DNA of 9,930 nucleotides from DAOTTW01 sp034437615 (GCA_034437615.1 DAOTTW010000015.1:1-9930); one strand, 5' to 3'. Positions 1-6,533 are shown, numbered from the stretch's first letter. Program-made: numbers and translations. Notes: generated by a model not told the origin, from the letters alone.

Positions 1-444
1 ATCGTATCACCTGGCCCCGGCTACCCACGTGATGCAGGCATCTCACGCGATGTCATCCGCGAGCTTGGCCCACAAACGCCGATCCTGGGCGTATGTCTGG
101 GGCATCAGTGCATCGGTGAAGTCTACGGTGGCCGCGTCACGCACGCGCCACGCCTGATGCACGGCAAAACCAGCATGATCTATCATAAGCATGACGCGCT
201 TTTCACGGGCTTACCCAGCCCATTTGAGGCGACACGCTACCATAGTTTGATCGTGCAAGAAGAAACCATGCCGGCTGAACTCAGCATCACCGCCTTCACT
301 GAAGAGGGCGAGATCATGGCTGTGCGCCACAAACAATATCCGGTTGTTGGCGTACAATTTCATCCCGAAAGCATCCTGACACAGCTTGGCTCACGCATCC
401 TGCAAAATTTCCTGGCGCGTCAGCCTGTAGCATTGCGGCGCTAA
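1..444 (+). CDS. trpG: Anthranilate synthase glutamine amidotransferase component (TrpG), 5' truncated
   Basis: This is the C-terminal 147 residues of a class I glutamine amidotransferase; the start lies upstream of the window and the frame is open from base 1. The partner TrpE uses the ammonia released from glutamine to make anthranilate from chorismate. Visible landmarks are SPGPG (bases 7-21), the nucleophile elbow GVCLGHQ with the catalytic Cys at 94-96, MHGK just after it, the RYHSL segment near 235-249, and GVQFHPES with the catalytic His (361-363) and Glu (367-369). The triad is complete, so the enzyme should be active. The same fold serves PabA in folate synthesis, and some PabA proteins serve both pathways, but the trpD, trpC, trpF and trpB genes downstream favour TrpG. 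The stop is TAA at 442-444. A trpE gene is probably just upstream, outside the window. Confidence 0.93.
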   Translation: MVSPGPGYPRDAGISRDVIRELGPQTPILGVCLGHQCIGEVYGGRVTHAPRLMHGKTSMIYHKHDALFTGLPSPFEATRYHSLIVQEETMPAELSITAFTEEGEIMAVRHKQYPVVGVQFHPESILTQLGSRILQNFLARQPVALRR

Positions 445-470
445 GCATTTCATCTTGGTGGCAGGTTGGT

Positions 471-494
471 GGACGCGCCGTTGCGCGTCCCTAC
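471..494 (-). repeat. REP-like GTAGGG hairpin unit A
   Basis: Read on the - strand this 24-bp unit starts GTAG and then forms an 8-bp perfect stem: GGACGCGC (471-478) pairs with GCGCGTCC (483-490) around a CGTT tetraloop, with CTAC at 491-494 as the complement of the GTAG foot. Its outer 8-bp stem is identical to the unit at 4226-4249, although the loop differs. It forms a head-to-head pair with the unit at 507-530. Confidence 0.75.
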
Positions 495-506
495 GAACAA
501 AACCTT

Positions 507-530
507 GTAGGGACATCAAACGGGATGTCC
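507..530 (+). repeat. REP-like GTAGGG hairpin unit B
   Basis: GTAG (507-510) is followed by stem GGACATC (511-517), loop AAACGG (518-523) and GATGTCC (524-530). The length (24 bp), GTAGGGAC start and CC end match the other units, while the inner stem has changed to ATC/GAT with pairing kept. GTAGGGAC (507-514) can also pair with GTCCCTAC (487-494) of unit A, giving an alternative central hairpin with a 12-nt loop. Confidence 0.7.
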
Positions 531-656
531 GATACCCGTCAGGGTGATTGTGCCGCTTATTTGAAATGCATCCACGCTAAGCTATGACCTTGCTGCACCT
601 GACGGAACACGTTAAGCTATCTGCAAGAGACCGCTTGAAAATCGGTTAAAGGCTGT

Positions 657-1541
657 ATGGAACCCGTTAGTAACCCTGGCTACCTCAGTGCGTCGCATTT
701 CTTGTTGTATTGGAAGCTCAGCGCCGAGGAACGACAAGACCTGAACGCGCATCTACGCGCCGACTACGCCGCGCACGACCTGCTGTATAAAGTACAGCCC
801 GGTGATGTGCTCTGGCTCGTCAACGTGCATGTGGGCAAGCTGCTGCTGATCGGGCGGCTACAGGTGGAAGTGGTTGTTGATAACATCGAGGTCGCGCAGG
901 ATTTAGTTGACCCGGTAGGTGCATGGCAAGAAGCCGATTGGTACGCCATCGCCAACAAATACAACGTTGAGCCATTGCGCGAGGTGGACGTGACGCCGCT
1001 GGCTGAACACCTGCGCTTTCACAGCCGCTCCGAACGCCTGGATTTAGCAGATGGCATCGACGCGAGTCAGTTACGCGCTGTGCGCCGCCTGACCGCACAA
1101 TCTGCGGCCCCGCTGCAAGCAGCCTGGTACGATCAGCAATACACACCGCAAAACATTGCGGATTTTCTGGAACTCAGCGAGGACGACCAAGCGTATAGCG
1201 AAGGCCGTCAGGTGGTGCGCACAATGAAACAGCGCCAGCGCAATAAACAACTCGTGCAGGACGCGAAAGCGCGTTTTAAGCAAGACAACGCTGGCCACCT
1301 CTTTTGTGAGGTCTGCGGCTTCGATTTTACGGCCACCTATGGCATTGAATACATCGAAGCACACCACGAGCGCGAAATGGCCAGCTATACAGACGACGAC
1401 AGCACAACCATCAGCGAGATGCGCATGTTATGTGCCAATTGTCACCGTATGGCGCACACCCGCACACCGCCACTGACGATTGACGAACTGAAGGACCGCA
1501 TCAAACAGAGACAGCACGCGGCTCCTGTACAAGAAGTGTGA
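657..1541 (+). CDS. HNH endonuclease with N-terminal PUA/EVE-like region; candidate modification-dependent restriction enzyme
   Basis: The product has 294 residues. The C-terminal third is a zinc-stabilised HNH (beta-beta-alpha metal) nuclease: CxxC at C217/C220, YIEAHH at 232-237 with the putative catalytic His pair 236/237, second CxxC at C259/C262 within LCANCH, and a final His at 267. This layout fits the McrA-like predicted restriction endonucleases (COG3183 type). Residues about 40-75 (QPGDVLWLVNV followed by GKLLLIGRL) look like the beta-strand core of a PUA/EVE-like domain, a fold that in related fusions reads modified bases; this is an inference from sequence style. The middle (about 115-150) ends in a conserved-looking LRAVRRLT segment. 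There is no signal peptide or membrane segment. The gene sits between trpG and trpD, has no role in tryptophan synthesis, and is bracketed by hairpin repeats. The start at 657 has only a weak Shine-Dalgarno (AAAGG at 648-652, 4 nt away), so expression may depend on read-through from trpG. A generic HNH nuclease is the alternative. Confidence 0.82.
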   Translation: MEPVSNPGYLSASHFLLYWKLSAEERQDLNAHLRADYAAHDLLYKVQPGDVLWLVNVHVGKLLLIGRLQVEVVVDNIEVAQDLVDPVGAWQEADWYAIANKYNVEPLREVDVTPLAEHLRFHSRSERLDLADGIDASQLRAVRRLTAQSAAPLQAAWYDQQYTPQNIADFLELSEDDQAYSEGRQVVRTMKQRQRNKQLVQDAKARFKQDNAGHLFCEVCGFDFTATYGIEYIEAHHEREMASYTDDDSTTISEMRMLCANCHRMAHTRTPPLTIDELKDRIKQRQHAAPVQEV

Positions 1542-1544
1542 GCT

Positions 1545-1568
1545 GTAGGGGCGCAGCACGCTGCGCCC
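1545..1568 (+). repeat. REP-like GTAGGG hairpin unit C
   Basis: GTAG (1545-1548) is followed by GGGCGCAGC (1549-1557) and its exact reverse complement GCTGCGCCC (1560-1568), a 9-bp inverted repeat with a 2-nt centre (effectively an 8-bp stem with a 4-nt loop). The unit lies three bases after the HNH stop codon. It has no downstream T-run, so I do not call it an intrinsic terminator, although it could protect or process the mRNA between HNH and trpD. Confidence 0.72.
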
Positions 1569-1613
1569 GGTATAGCAATACACGCATTTCACACAGTAAG
1601 AGAGCGAACCACA

Positions 1614-2669
1614 ATGACAACAGCACATCAACAAACCATGACCATACAGCGTGCGTTAGAAGTCACAAGCCGCTTTGGTCACTTGCAAAGCGACGAGGCC
1701 GAAGCCGTCATGAATCAGATTATGAGCGGCGAAACCAGTGATGCGCAGATCGGCGCGTATCTGATGGCGCTGCGCATGAAAGGCGAAACACCCGAAGAGA
1801 TCACGGGTAGCGCCCGTGCCATGCGTGCCAAAGCCACCACAGTACCGACCAACGTGCAAACCGATCTGCTGGATACATGCGGCACAGGCGGCGATAAATC
1901 CGGTACCTTTAATATCAGCACGACGGTAGCATTTGTGGCTGCTGGCGCGGGTATCCCCGTCGCCAAGCATGGCAACCGCGCCGCCACCAGCAAATCCGGC
2001 AGCGCTGATGTACTTGCTGCGCTCGGCGTCAATCTGGACCTGACGCCGGAGCAGGTCGGCCAATGCGTCGATGAGGTCGGCATCGGATTCTTGTTCTCCG
2101 TCAAGCTGCACCCGGCCATGAAGCACGCCATCGGGCCACGCAAACAACTGGCCGTGCGTACCATCTTCAATATTCTGGGGCCACTGACGAACCCCGCAGG
2201 TGCACAACGTCAACTGATGGGCGTCTTTGCGGAGGACTTGACCGACCTGCTGGCGCATGTGCTGAGCGCACTTGGCACGAAATCTGCGCTGGTGGTCAGT
2301 GGCTATGGCGGCGTCGATGAACTGACGATCACCGGGCCGAATAAGCTCAGCCACCTGAAAGAAGACGGCAGCATTGACAACTTCACGCTGGACCCACGCG
2401 AATACGGCTTTGCAGAGGTCGGCATCAGCCAATTGCAGGGCGGCGAACCCGACGAAAATGCTGCGATCCTGCGCGGTGTGCTGGATGGCAGCATCGACGG
2501 GCCAAAGCGCGATGTGGTGCTGCTGAATGCGGGTGCGGCGCTGTGGGCTGCCCGCAAAGTAGACAATCTGCAAGCGGGTGTAGTGCTGGCGCGTGACGTC
2601 ATCGACAGCGGCGCAGCAGTCGCTAAACTGGATGACCTGATTGCCCACAGCCAGAAGGTCGCACAATGA
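1614..2669 (+). CDS. trpD: Anthranilate phosphoribosyltransferase (TrpD)
   Basis: TrpD joins anthranilate to PRPP, giving phosphoribosylanthranilate and pyrophosphate, the second step of the tryptophan branch. The 351-residue length is normal for the stand-alone family. The N-terminal helical bundle includes the segment ending GAYLMALRMKGET (47-59). The PRPP site DTCGTGGDKSGTFNIST spans 87-103, KHGNRAATSKSGSAD (anthranilate/PRPP binding) spans 118-132, and NILGPLTNPA follows around 185-195. The start at ATG 1614 has AAGAGAG at 1598-1604, 9 nt upstream; an in-frame ATG at 1638 (Met9) is possible and would trim a non-conserved tail. The gene is 72 bp downstream of the HNH stop and its TGA overlaps the trpC ATG, so the two are translationally coupled. 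A long open frame on the opposite strand is a coding shadow. Confidence 0.97.
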   Translation: MTTAHQQTMTIQRALEVTSRFGHLQSDEAEAVMNQIMSGETSDAQIGAYLMALRMKGETPEEITGSARAMRAKATTVPTNVQTDLLDTCGTGGDKSGTFNISTTVAFVAAGAGIPVAKHGNRAATSKSGSADVLAALGVNLDLTPEQVGQCVDEVGIGFLFSVKLHPAMKHAIGPRKQLAVRTIFNILGPLTNPAGAQRQLMGVFAEDLTDLLAHVLSALGTKSALVVSGYGGVDELTITGPNKLSHLKEDGSIDNFTLDPREYGFAEVGISQLQGGEPDENAAILRGVLDGSIDGPKRDVVLLNAGAALWAARKVDNLQAGVVLARDVIDSGAAVAKLDDLIAHSQKVAQ

Positions 2670-3484
2670 GCTACGTCAAGACCGATACATTTCTGGATAA
2701 AATCCTGCGCCGCAAGCAAGAAGAAATAGCGCAACTGAAGGCGATGATGCCACCGGCAGGCGTAAAACGGCAATCCCTGGCGTACAGCTTTCAGCAACGT
2801 GATTTTGCTGCTGCCCTGCGTCGTGATACAGTCGCGCTGATTGCAGAGGTCAAGCAGGCGTCGCCAAGCAAGGGCGTGCTGATTGAGGATTTCGACGCAG
2901 CGACCATCGGCCAAACCTACGGCGACAACGGCGCGGCGGCGATTTCTGTGCTGACGGATCGTGATTTCTTTCAGGGTGAATTGGCCTATCTTGAAGCGGT
3001 GCGCGCTGTGGTGGATGTGCCGATTTTGCGCAAAGATTTCATCATCGACCCGTTTCAGGTGCACTTCATGCGCGCCACACAGATCACAGCCGATGCCGTA
3101 CTGCTGATCGTCGCGGCGCTGGATGACGCCCAATTCTTGGACCTGTTCGCGCTAATCAGCGAACTCGGCATGACGCCCCTGGTCGAAGTGCACCGTGAAG
3201 GCGAACTGGAACGGGCGCTAAAGCTGGGCGCGCAGGTCATCGGCATCAACAACCGCGACCTGAAGAGCTTCGATGTGGACTTAAACACCACCGCACGCCT
3301 TGCGCAGCAGGTACCCGCTAACGTCACGCTGGTAGCCGAGAGCGGCATCCGCGACGCGCAGGACGTGGCTCACATGGGCCAATTGGGTGCCCATGCTGTA
3401 CTCGTCGGTGAGCATCTGATCAAAGCGGGTGATCCGGCGCAGATAGCCCAGATGGTACGGTCGATGAGTTCGCAGGCGCGTTAG
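2666..3484 (+). CDS. trpC: Indole-3-glycerol phosphate synthase (TrpC)
   Basis: TrpC cyclises and decarboxylates carboxyphenylamino-deoxyribulose phosphate to indole-3-glycerol phosphate. The 272-residue (beta/alpha)8 barrel shows E61, K63 and SPSKG (66-70) in the first strand region, the general-acid Lys in ILRKDF (K123), the catalytic Glu in LVEVH (E174), INNRDL (194-199), and ESG (225-227) with LVGEHL near the C-terminus for phosphate binding. All key catalytic positions are present. The ATG overlaps the trpD stop (ATGA, 2666-2669) and AGAAGG at 2653-2658 is a well-placed Shine-Dalgarno inside trpD. The gene is stand-alone, not fused to trpF as in enteric bacteria. The fourth-strand region (HFMRATQITADAVLL) differs a little from the common EARxxGAD form, but the reading frame is intact. 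Confidence 0.97.
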   Translation: MSYVKTDTFLDKILRRKQEEIAQLKAMMPPAGVKRQSLAYSFQQRDFAAALRRDTVALIAEVKQASPSKGVLIEDFDAATIGQTYGDNGAAAISVLTDRDFFQGELAYLEAVRAVVDVPILRKDFIIDPFQVHFMRATQITADAVLLIVAALDDAQFLDLFALISELGMTPLVEVHREGELERALKLGAQVIGINNRDLKSFDVDLNTTARLAQQVPANVTLVAESGIRDAQDVAHMGQLGAHAVLVGEHLIKAGDPAQIAQMVRSMSSQAR

Positions 3485-3502
3485 CGCTACCTGGGCTGCA
3501 AG

Positions 3503-3511
3503 TGCTATACT
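3503..3511 (+). promoter_or_regulatory. Possible internal extended -10 promoter ahead of trpF
   Basis: TGCTATACT (3503-3511) has the TGn extension directly upstream of a TATACT -10 box (5 of 6 to TATAAT). No good -35 box lies 17 bp upstream; TTAGCG (3481-3486) is a poor match at 19-bp spacing, but extended -10 promoters can work without one. It lies in the only sizeable trp gap that lacks a hairpin repeat. A start near 3518 would leave a leader of about 43 nt before the trpF ATG. Sequence match only. Confidence 0.35.
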
Positions 3512-3560
3512 GGCAACAGTTTTAGATCGTGGATTGTTGGCGGAAAGTCAGGTTGCAACG

Positions 3561-4217
3561 ATGACACAGGTAAAAATCTGCGGGATTACCCGCCTAGAAG
3601 ATGCAAGCCATGCCACACAAGCAGGTGCTGATATGATTGGGCTGAATTTCTATAAGGCTGGCCCACGCTATCTATCGCCAGAAGCTGCGAAAGCCCTGGT
3701 GGATGCCATACGCGGTGATTTTGGCGAGCAGGCACCGCTATTTGTGGGCATTTTCGTAAATGTCAGCGCTGATGACATCTGGTGGACGATGAACCGCGCA
3801 GGGCTGGATTTTGCTCAACTCAGCGGGGATGAATCCATTGATGTGCTAGCAGCGCTCAACGGCAGGGCGTTCAAGGCGATTCGGCCTGCTTCACCGGAAA
3901 TGGCACAGGATGACATGCAGTATTACGCCAACGCCACGCCGAATGATACACGGGTGCCATCGTTGCTGCTAGACGCACACCATCCCGATTTTTACGGCGG
4001 CACCGGCCAAGAAGCAGCATCCGATACCATCTTGGCGATCAAAGCACAGGTGCCACGCTTGATGCTGGCAGGTGGCCTGACGCCCGATAACGTGGCGGCG
4101 CGTGTCAGTCGCTATCAGCCCTGGGGTGTGGATGTCGCAAGCGGCGTCGAAGCCGATCCACCTGGCATCAAAGATGCGCAGAAGATCAGCAATTTTATCA
4201 AGGCGGCGAAGGGCTAG
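3561..4217 (+). CDS. trpF: Phosphoribosylanthranilate isomerase (TrpF)
   Basis: TrpF performs the Amadori rearrangement of phosphoribosylanthranilate to the substrate of TrpC. From ATG 3561 the protein has 218 residues, normal for the family. VKICGITR (4-11) carries the general-base Cys7; the general acid is D138 in LLLDAHHP; GGTG (146-149) and AGGLTPDNV are the phosphate-binding segments. I chose ATG 3561 over the in-frame TTG at 3534 because the family normally begins one to four residues before KICG and AGGT (3550-3553) is suitably spaced; the extra nine residues from TTG have no family support. One oddity: the usual QLHG(D/N)E segment reads AQLSGDE (85-91), with Ser88 in place of the common His. 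It is cotranscribed with trpC and followed by a hairpin repeat. Confidence 0.95.
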   Translation: MTQVKICGITRLEDASHATQAGADMIGLNFYKAGPRYLSPEAAKALVDAIRGDFGEQAPLFVGIFVNVSADDIWWTMNRAGLDFAQLSGDESIDVLAALNGRAFKAIRPASPEMAQDDMQYYANATPNDTRVPSLLLDAHHPDFYGGTGQEAASDTILAIKAQVPRLMLAGGLTPDNVAARVSRYQPWGVDVASGVEADPPGIKDAQKISNFIKAAKG

Positions 4218-4304
4218 TGTCCGGCGGACGCGCAGAAGCGCGTCCCTACAACCCAGTAATGTAACAATCTATTGCAAACACCTATTGATCGAGAGCTTAC
4301 TGTT
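4218..4304 (+). other. trpF-trpB intergenic region
   Basis: This 87-bp spacer contains hairpin unit D (4226-4249) and then an A/T-richer leader with GAGAG at 4291-4295, 9 nt before the chosen trpB ATG at 4305. A TTG at 4272 is in frame with trpB and would add 11 non-conserved residues, so I treat it as part of the leader. Confidence 0.6.
4226..4249 (-). repeat. REP-like GTAGGG hairpin unit D
   Basis: GGACGCGC (4226-4233), loop AGAA (4234-4237) and GCGCGTCC (4238-4245) are followed by CTAC (4246-4249). The stem and foot match unit A at 471-494 exactly, and only the tetraloop differs (AGAA versus CGTT). It begins 8 nt after the trpF stop codon and has no T-run. Confidence 0.75.
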
Positions 4305-5534
4305 ATGACTGAGATGCTGAACGAAAACCAGAACGAAACCAAGACCGTCCCCGATGCACGCGGCTACTATGGCGATTTCGGCGGGCGCTTCGTGCCGGAA
4401 ACCATCATCCCGGCGTTAGATGAACTGGTCATCGCCTACAACGACGCCATGCAGGACACCGCTTTTCACAATGAACTTGGCCACCTGCAACGTACCTATG
4501 TCGGGCGACCCACGCCATTGACCTACGCCAGACGCCTGACGGAACACCTCGGCGGCGCACAGATTTACCTAAAGCGCGAAGACCTGGCGCACACGGGCGC
4601 ACACAAGATCAACAATGCGCTCGGCCAGGCGCTGCTTGCGGTCCGCATGGGTAAGCAGCGTGTCATTGCCGAAACGGGCGCAGGCCAGCATGGTGTTGCA
4701 TCCGCGACGGCGGCGGCGCTGCTGGGGCTGGATTGCCATGTGTATATGGGCAGCGTAGACATCGCCCGCCAACAGCCGAATGTGTTCCGCATGAAATTAC
4801 TCGGCGCGGAGGTCATCCCGGTGGAAAGCGGCAGCAAAACCCTGAAGGACGCCATCAATGAAGCTATGCGCGATTGGGTGACGAACGTTGCCGATACATT
4901 TTATCTGCTGGGGTCAGCGCTGGGGCCGCACCCTTACCCGATGATGGTGCGCGATTTTCAGAGCGTGATCGGCATCGAAGCGCGGCAGCAAATGCTAGAC
5001 GCCATCGGGCGCTTGCCGGATGTGTGCCTGGCGTGTGTGGGCGGCGGCAGCAACGCTATCGGGCTGTTCCATGCCTTCCGTGATGATGAAAACGTCGATC
5101 TGATCGGCGTAGAAGCAGGCGGCGCAGGTCTAGACACGGATCAGCACGCCTCGCGCTTCAGCGACCCGAACATCAGCCGCCCCGGTGTGTTGCACGGCAC
5201 GAAATCCTTCGTGATGCAAAACAGCGACGGGCAAGTGATGGAGACACACAGCATCAGTGCGGGCCTGGATTACCCGTCGGTGGGGCCGGAACATGCTTAT
5301 CTGCGGTCACTGGAACGCGCCTACTACACCGCTGCAACGGACACCGAGACGTTGCAAGCCTTCCAACTGCTGAGCGAGCTAGAAGGCATCATCCCAGCAT
5401 TAGAAAGTGCGCACGCCGTCGCAGAGGTCATCAAGCGTGCGCCGACCATGCCGAAGGACAGCGTGATTCTAATTAACATGTCCGGGCGTGGCGATAAAGA
5501 CCTGGATACGGTCATCAAAGCACTGAGCGAATAG
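4305..5534 (+). CDS. trpB: Tryptophan synthase beta chain (TrpB, TrpB1 type)
   Basis: TrpB condenses indole with serine to tryptophan using pyridoxal phosphate. From ATG 4305 the protein has 409 residues, close to the usual length. It shows GYYGDFGGRFVPE (20-32), the Schiff-base Lys in HKINN (K101), the catalytic Glu in AETGAGQHG (E123, 22 residues after the Lys as in Salmonella), the PLP-phosphate loop GGGSN (246-250), LDYPSVGPEH (321-330), and SGRGDKD (393-399). These are classical TrpB1 features, and members of that group normally work in an alpha2-beta2 complex with TrpA. No trpA follows: a hydrolase gene starts 19 bp after the stop. TrpA must be encoded elsewhere, or the operon differs from the standard order. 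GAGAG at 4291-4295 supports the start; ATG 4314 is a second possible start. Confidence 0.97.
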   Translation: MTEMLNENQNETKTVPDARGYYGDFGGRFVPETIIPALDELVIAYNDAMQDTAFHNELGHLQRTYVGRPTPLTYARRLTEHLGGAQIYLKREDLAHTGAHKINNALGQALLAVRMGKQRVIAETGAGQHGVASATAAALLGLDCHVYMGSVDIARQQPNVFRMKLLGAEVIPVESGSKTLKDAINEAMRDWVTNVADTFYLLGSALGPHPYPMMVRDFQSVIGIEARQQMLDAIGRLPDVCLACVGGGSNAIGLFHAFRDDENVDLIGVEAGGAGLDTDQHASRFSDPNISRPGVLHGTKSFVMQNSDGQVMETHSISAGLDYPSVGPEHAYLRSLERAYYTAATDTETLQAFQLLSELEGIIPALESAHAVAEVIKRAPTMPKDSVILINMSGRGDKDLDTVIKALSE

Positions 5535-5553
5535 GTAAATATCAGGTAAATAC

Positions 5554-6483
5554 ATGGAACTACTGCTGCTGATTGTGCTGGCCTTTCCGCTTGCGGGCTT
5601 CTTCTACGAGCGTTCTGCGGCTACGCGGGACGCTCAACAGCACGCCGAACCGCTCGGCGACTTGTATGCCCTGCCCGATGATGTGGGCGGCTACAAGGTC
5701 CATGCGCTGATTGCTGGTGCAGGGCCGACGGTGGTGCTGTTGCCCGGCATCGGCGGCTCTTCGCTGGATTGGCTGCCCGTGCATCAGCAAGCCGACGATT
5801 TCGCGCAGGTCATCGCCTATGATCGTGCTGGTTACAATTGGAGCGACACAGGCACGCGCAAGCCAACGCCCGATCACGTCGTACAGGAACTAAACGCGCT
5901 GCTGCAAGCAGCGAATATAGCTGGGCCTGTGATACTGGTCGGGCATTCGCTCGGTGGCTTGCTTGCCCGTTTGTATCAGGCCACTTATCCCGATGACGTA
6001 GCCGGCTTGGTGCTGGTCGATGCCTCACATCCCGAATACGTAGCAGAACGCGACAACAGCAAAGAAATCGGGCGTCTGCGGCGCGTGAATATCTTCAAGC
6101 AGATCGGCCTGCTACGTGTGCTAATTCGCCGCGTGATTGACCAACGTCTGGAACGCTTGCCCGATGACGTGCGTGACGCTTACGCCGCTATGAGCGTCAA
6201 GAACACCCCGGCGACCTTCCGTGAAGCGCGTGCGGTATTCGCGTATGATTTCAGCACACTGCCCACACAACTCGGCGCTTTGCCGTTGGTGGTGCTTTCG
6301 CGCCAGCCAACAGAATTAGCCAGCGATCAGCGCTGGCAGGGCTATCAGCAGGATTTGCAAACGCTGGCTGCTGACGCGCTGTATGTGGAGAGTGAGCGCT
6401 ATCACCACGACGTGCATATGACCGAACCGCAATTCGTGATTGACGCCATTCAGCACGTAATTGAGCGCAGCGCATCCGCTTAA
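5554..6483 (+). CDS. Membrane-anchored alpha/beta-hydrolase fold protein
   Basis: The product has 309 residues. Residues 2-17 are a hydrophobic stretch (ELLLLIVLAFPLAGFF) followed by charged residues, suggesting an uncleaved membrane anchor or signal segment. The hydrolase fold follows: strand and oxyanion-region motif VVLLPGIGGSSLDW (60-73), YDRAGYNWSD (89-98), the nucleophile elbow GHSLGG with Ser132 (codon 5947-5949), and VLVDASHPE (153-161). The catalytic His is probably H285 in YHHDVHMTEP, matching the common GHxIHxxxP pattern. The acid is uncertain: D156 or a residue after the VVLS strand. The substrate cannot be deduced. The gene starts 19 bp after trpB with AGGT at 5544-5547 and no terminator between, so it is probably cotranscribed with trp, occupying the position usually held by trpA. 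It bears no resemblance to TrpA. Confidence 0.88.
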   Translation: MELLLLIVLAFPLAGFFYERSAATRDAQQHAEPLGDLYALPDDVGGYKVHALIAGAGPTVVLLPGIGGSSLDWLPVHQQADDFAQVIAYDRAGYNWSDTGTRKPTPDHVVQELNALLQAANIAGPVILVGHSLGGLLARLYQATYPDDVAGLVLVDASHPEYVAERDNSKEIGRLRRVNIFKQIGLLRVLIRRVIDQRLERLPDDVRDAYAAMSVKNTPATFREARAVFAYDFSTLPTQLGALPLVVLSRQPTELASDQRWQGYQQDLQTLAADALYVESERYHHDVHMTEPQFVIDAIQHVIERSASA

Positions 6484-6533
6484 GGGTTCTGTGAGACCAG
6501 CACACATCTGTATTCAACACAAAACCCATACGC

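Larger units (their letters stand above)
445..656 (+). other. Intergenic region trpG to HNH gene with paired hairpin repeats
   Basis: This 212-bp gap holds no credible gene. Its first part carries two 24-bp GTAGGG hairpin units in inverted orientation (471-530). Its second part carries an imperfect direct repeat, ACGCTAAGCTAT at 574-585 and ACGTTAAGCTAT at 609-620 (11 of 12 identical, 35 bp apart), which could be a duplicated regulatory half-site or chance. I see no strong sigma70 promoter for the HNH gene; TTGCTG (590-595) with TAAGCT (613-618) is a weak match at 17-bp spacing. The gap is long for an operon junction, consistent with an insertion at this point. Confidence 0.6.

Noticed and set aside
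445..656. trp attenuator or leader peptide
   Set aside because: No short frame with tandem Trp codons and no terminator/antiterminator with a T-run; the hairpins are explained by the repeat family.
1549..1568. Intrinsic terminator after the HNH gene
   Set aside because: The stem is strong but no T-run follows, and the same structure recurs as a repeat family elsewhere in the operon.
1656..2666. 336-codon open frame on the - strand opposite trpD
   Set aside because: It mirrors trpD almost exactly, has no recognisable motif and a composition typical of a coding shadow in GC-rich DNA.
2303..3133. 276-codon - strand frame across the trpD-trpC junction
   Set aside because: It crosses two certain genes, shows no domain signature and has no upstream ribosome binding site of note.
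3534..3560. TTG start extending TrpF by nine residues
   Set aside because: The extension lies outside the conserved family, and ATG 3561 has better ribosome binding site spacing.
4272..4304. TTG start extending TrpB by eleven residues
   Set aside because: The added residues are not conserved; ATG 4305 has GAGAG at proper spacing.
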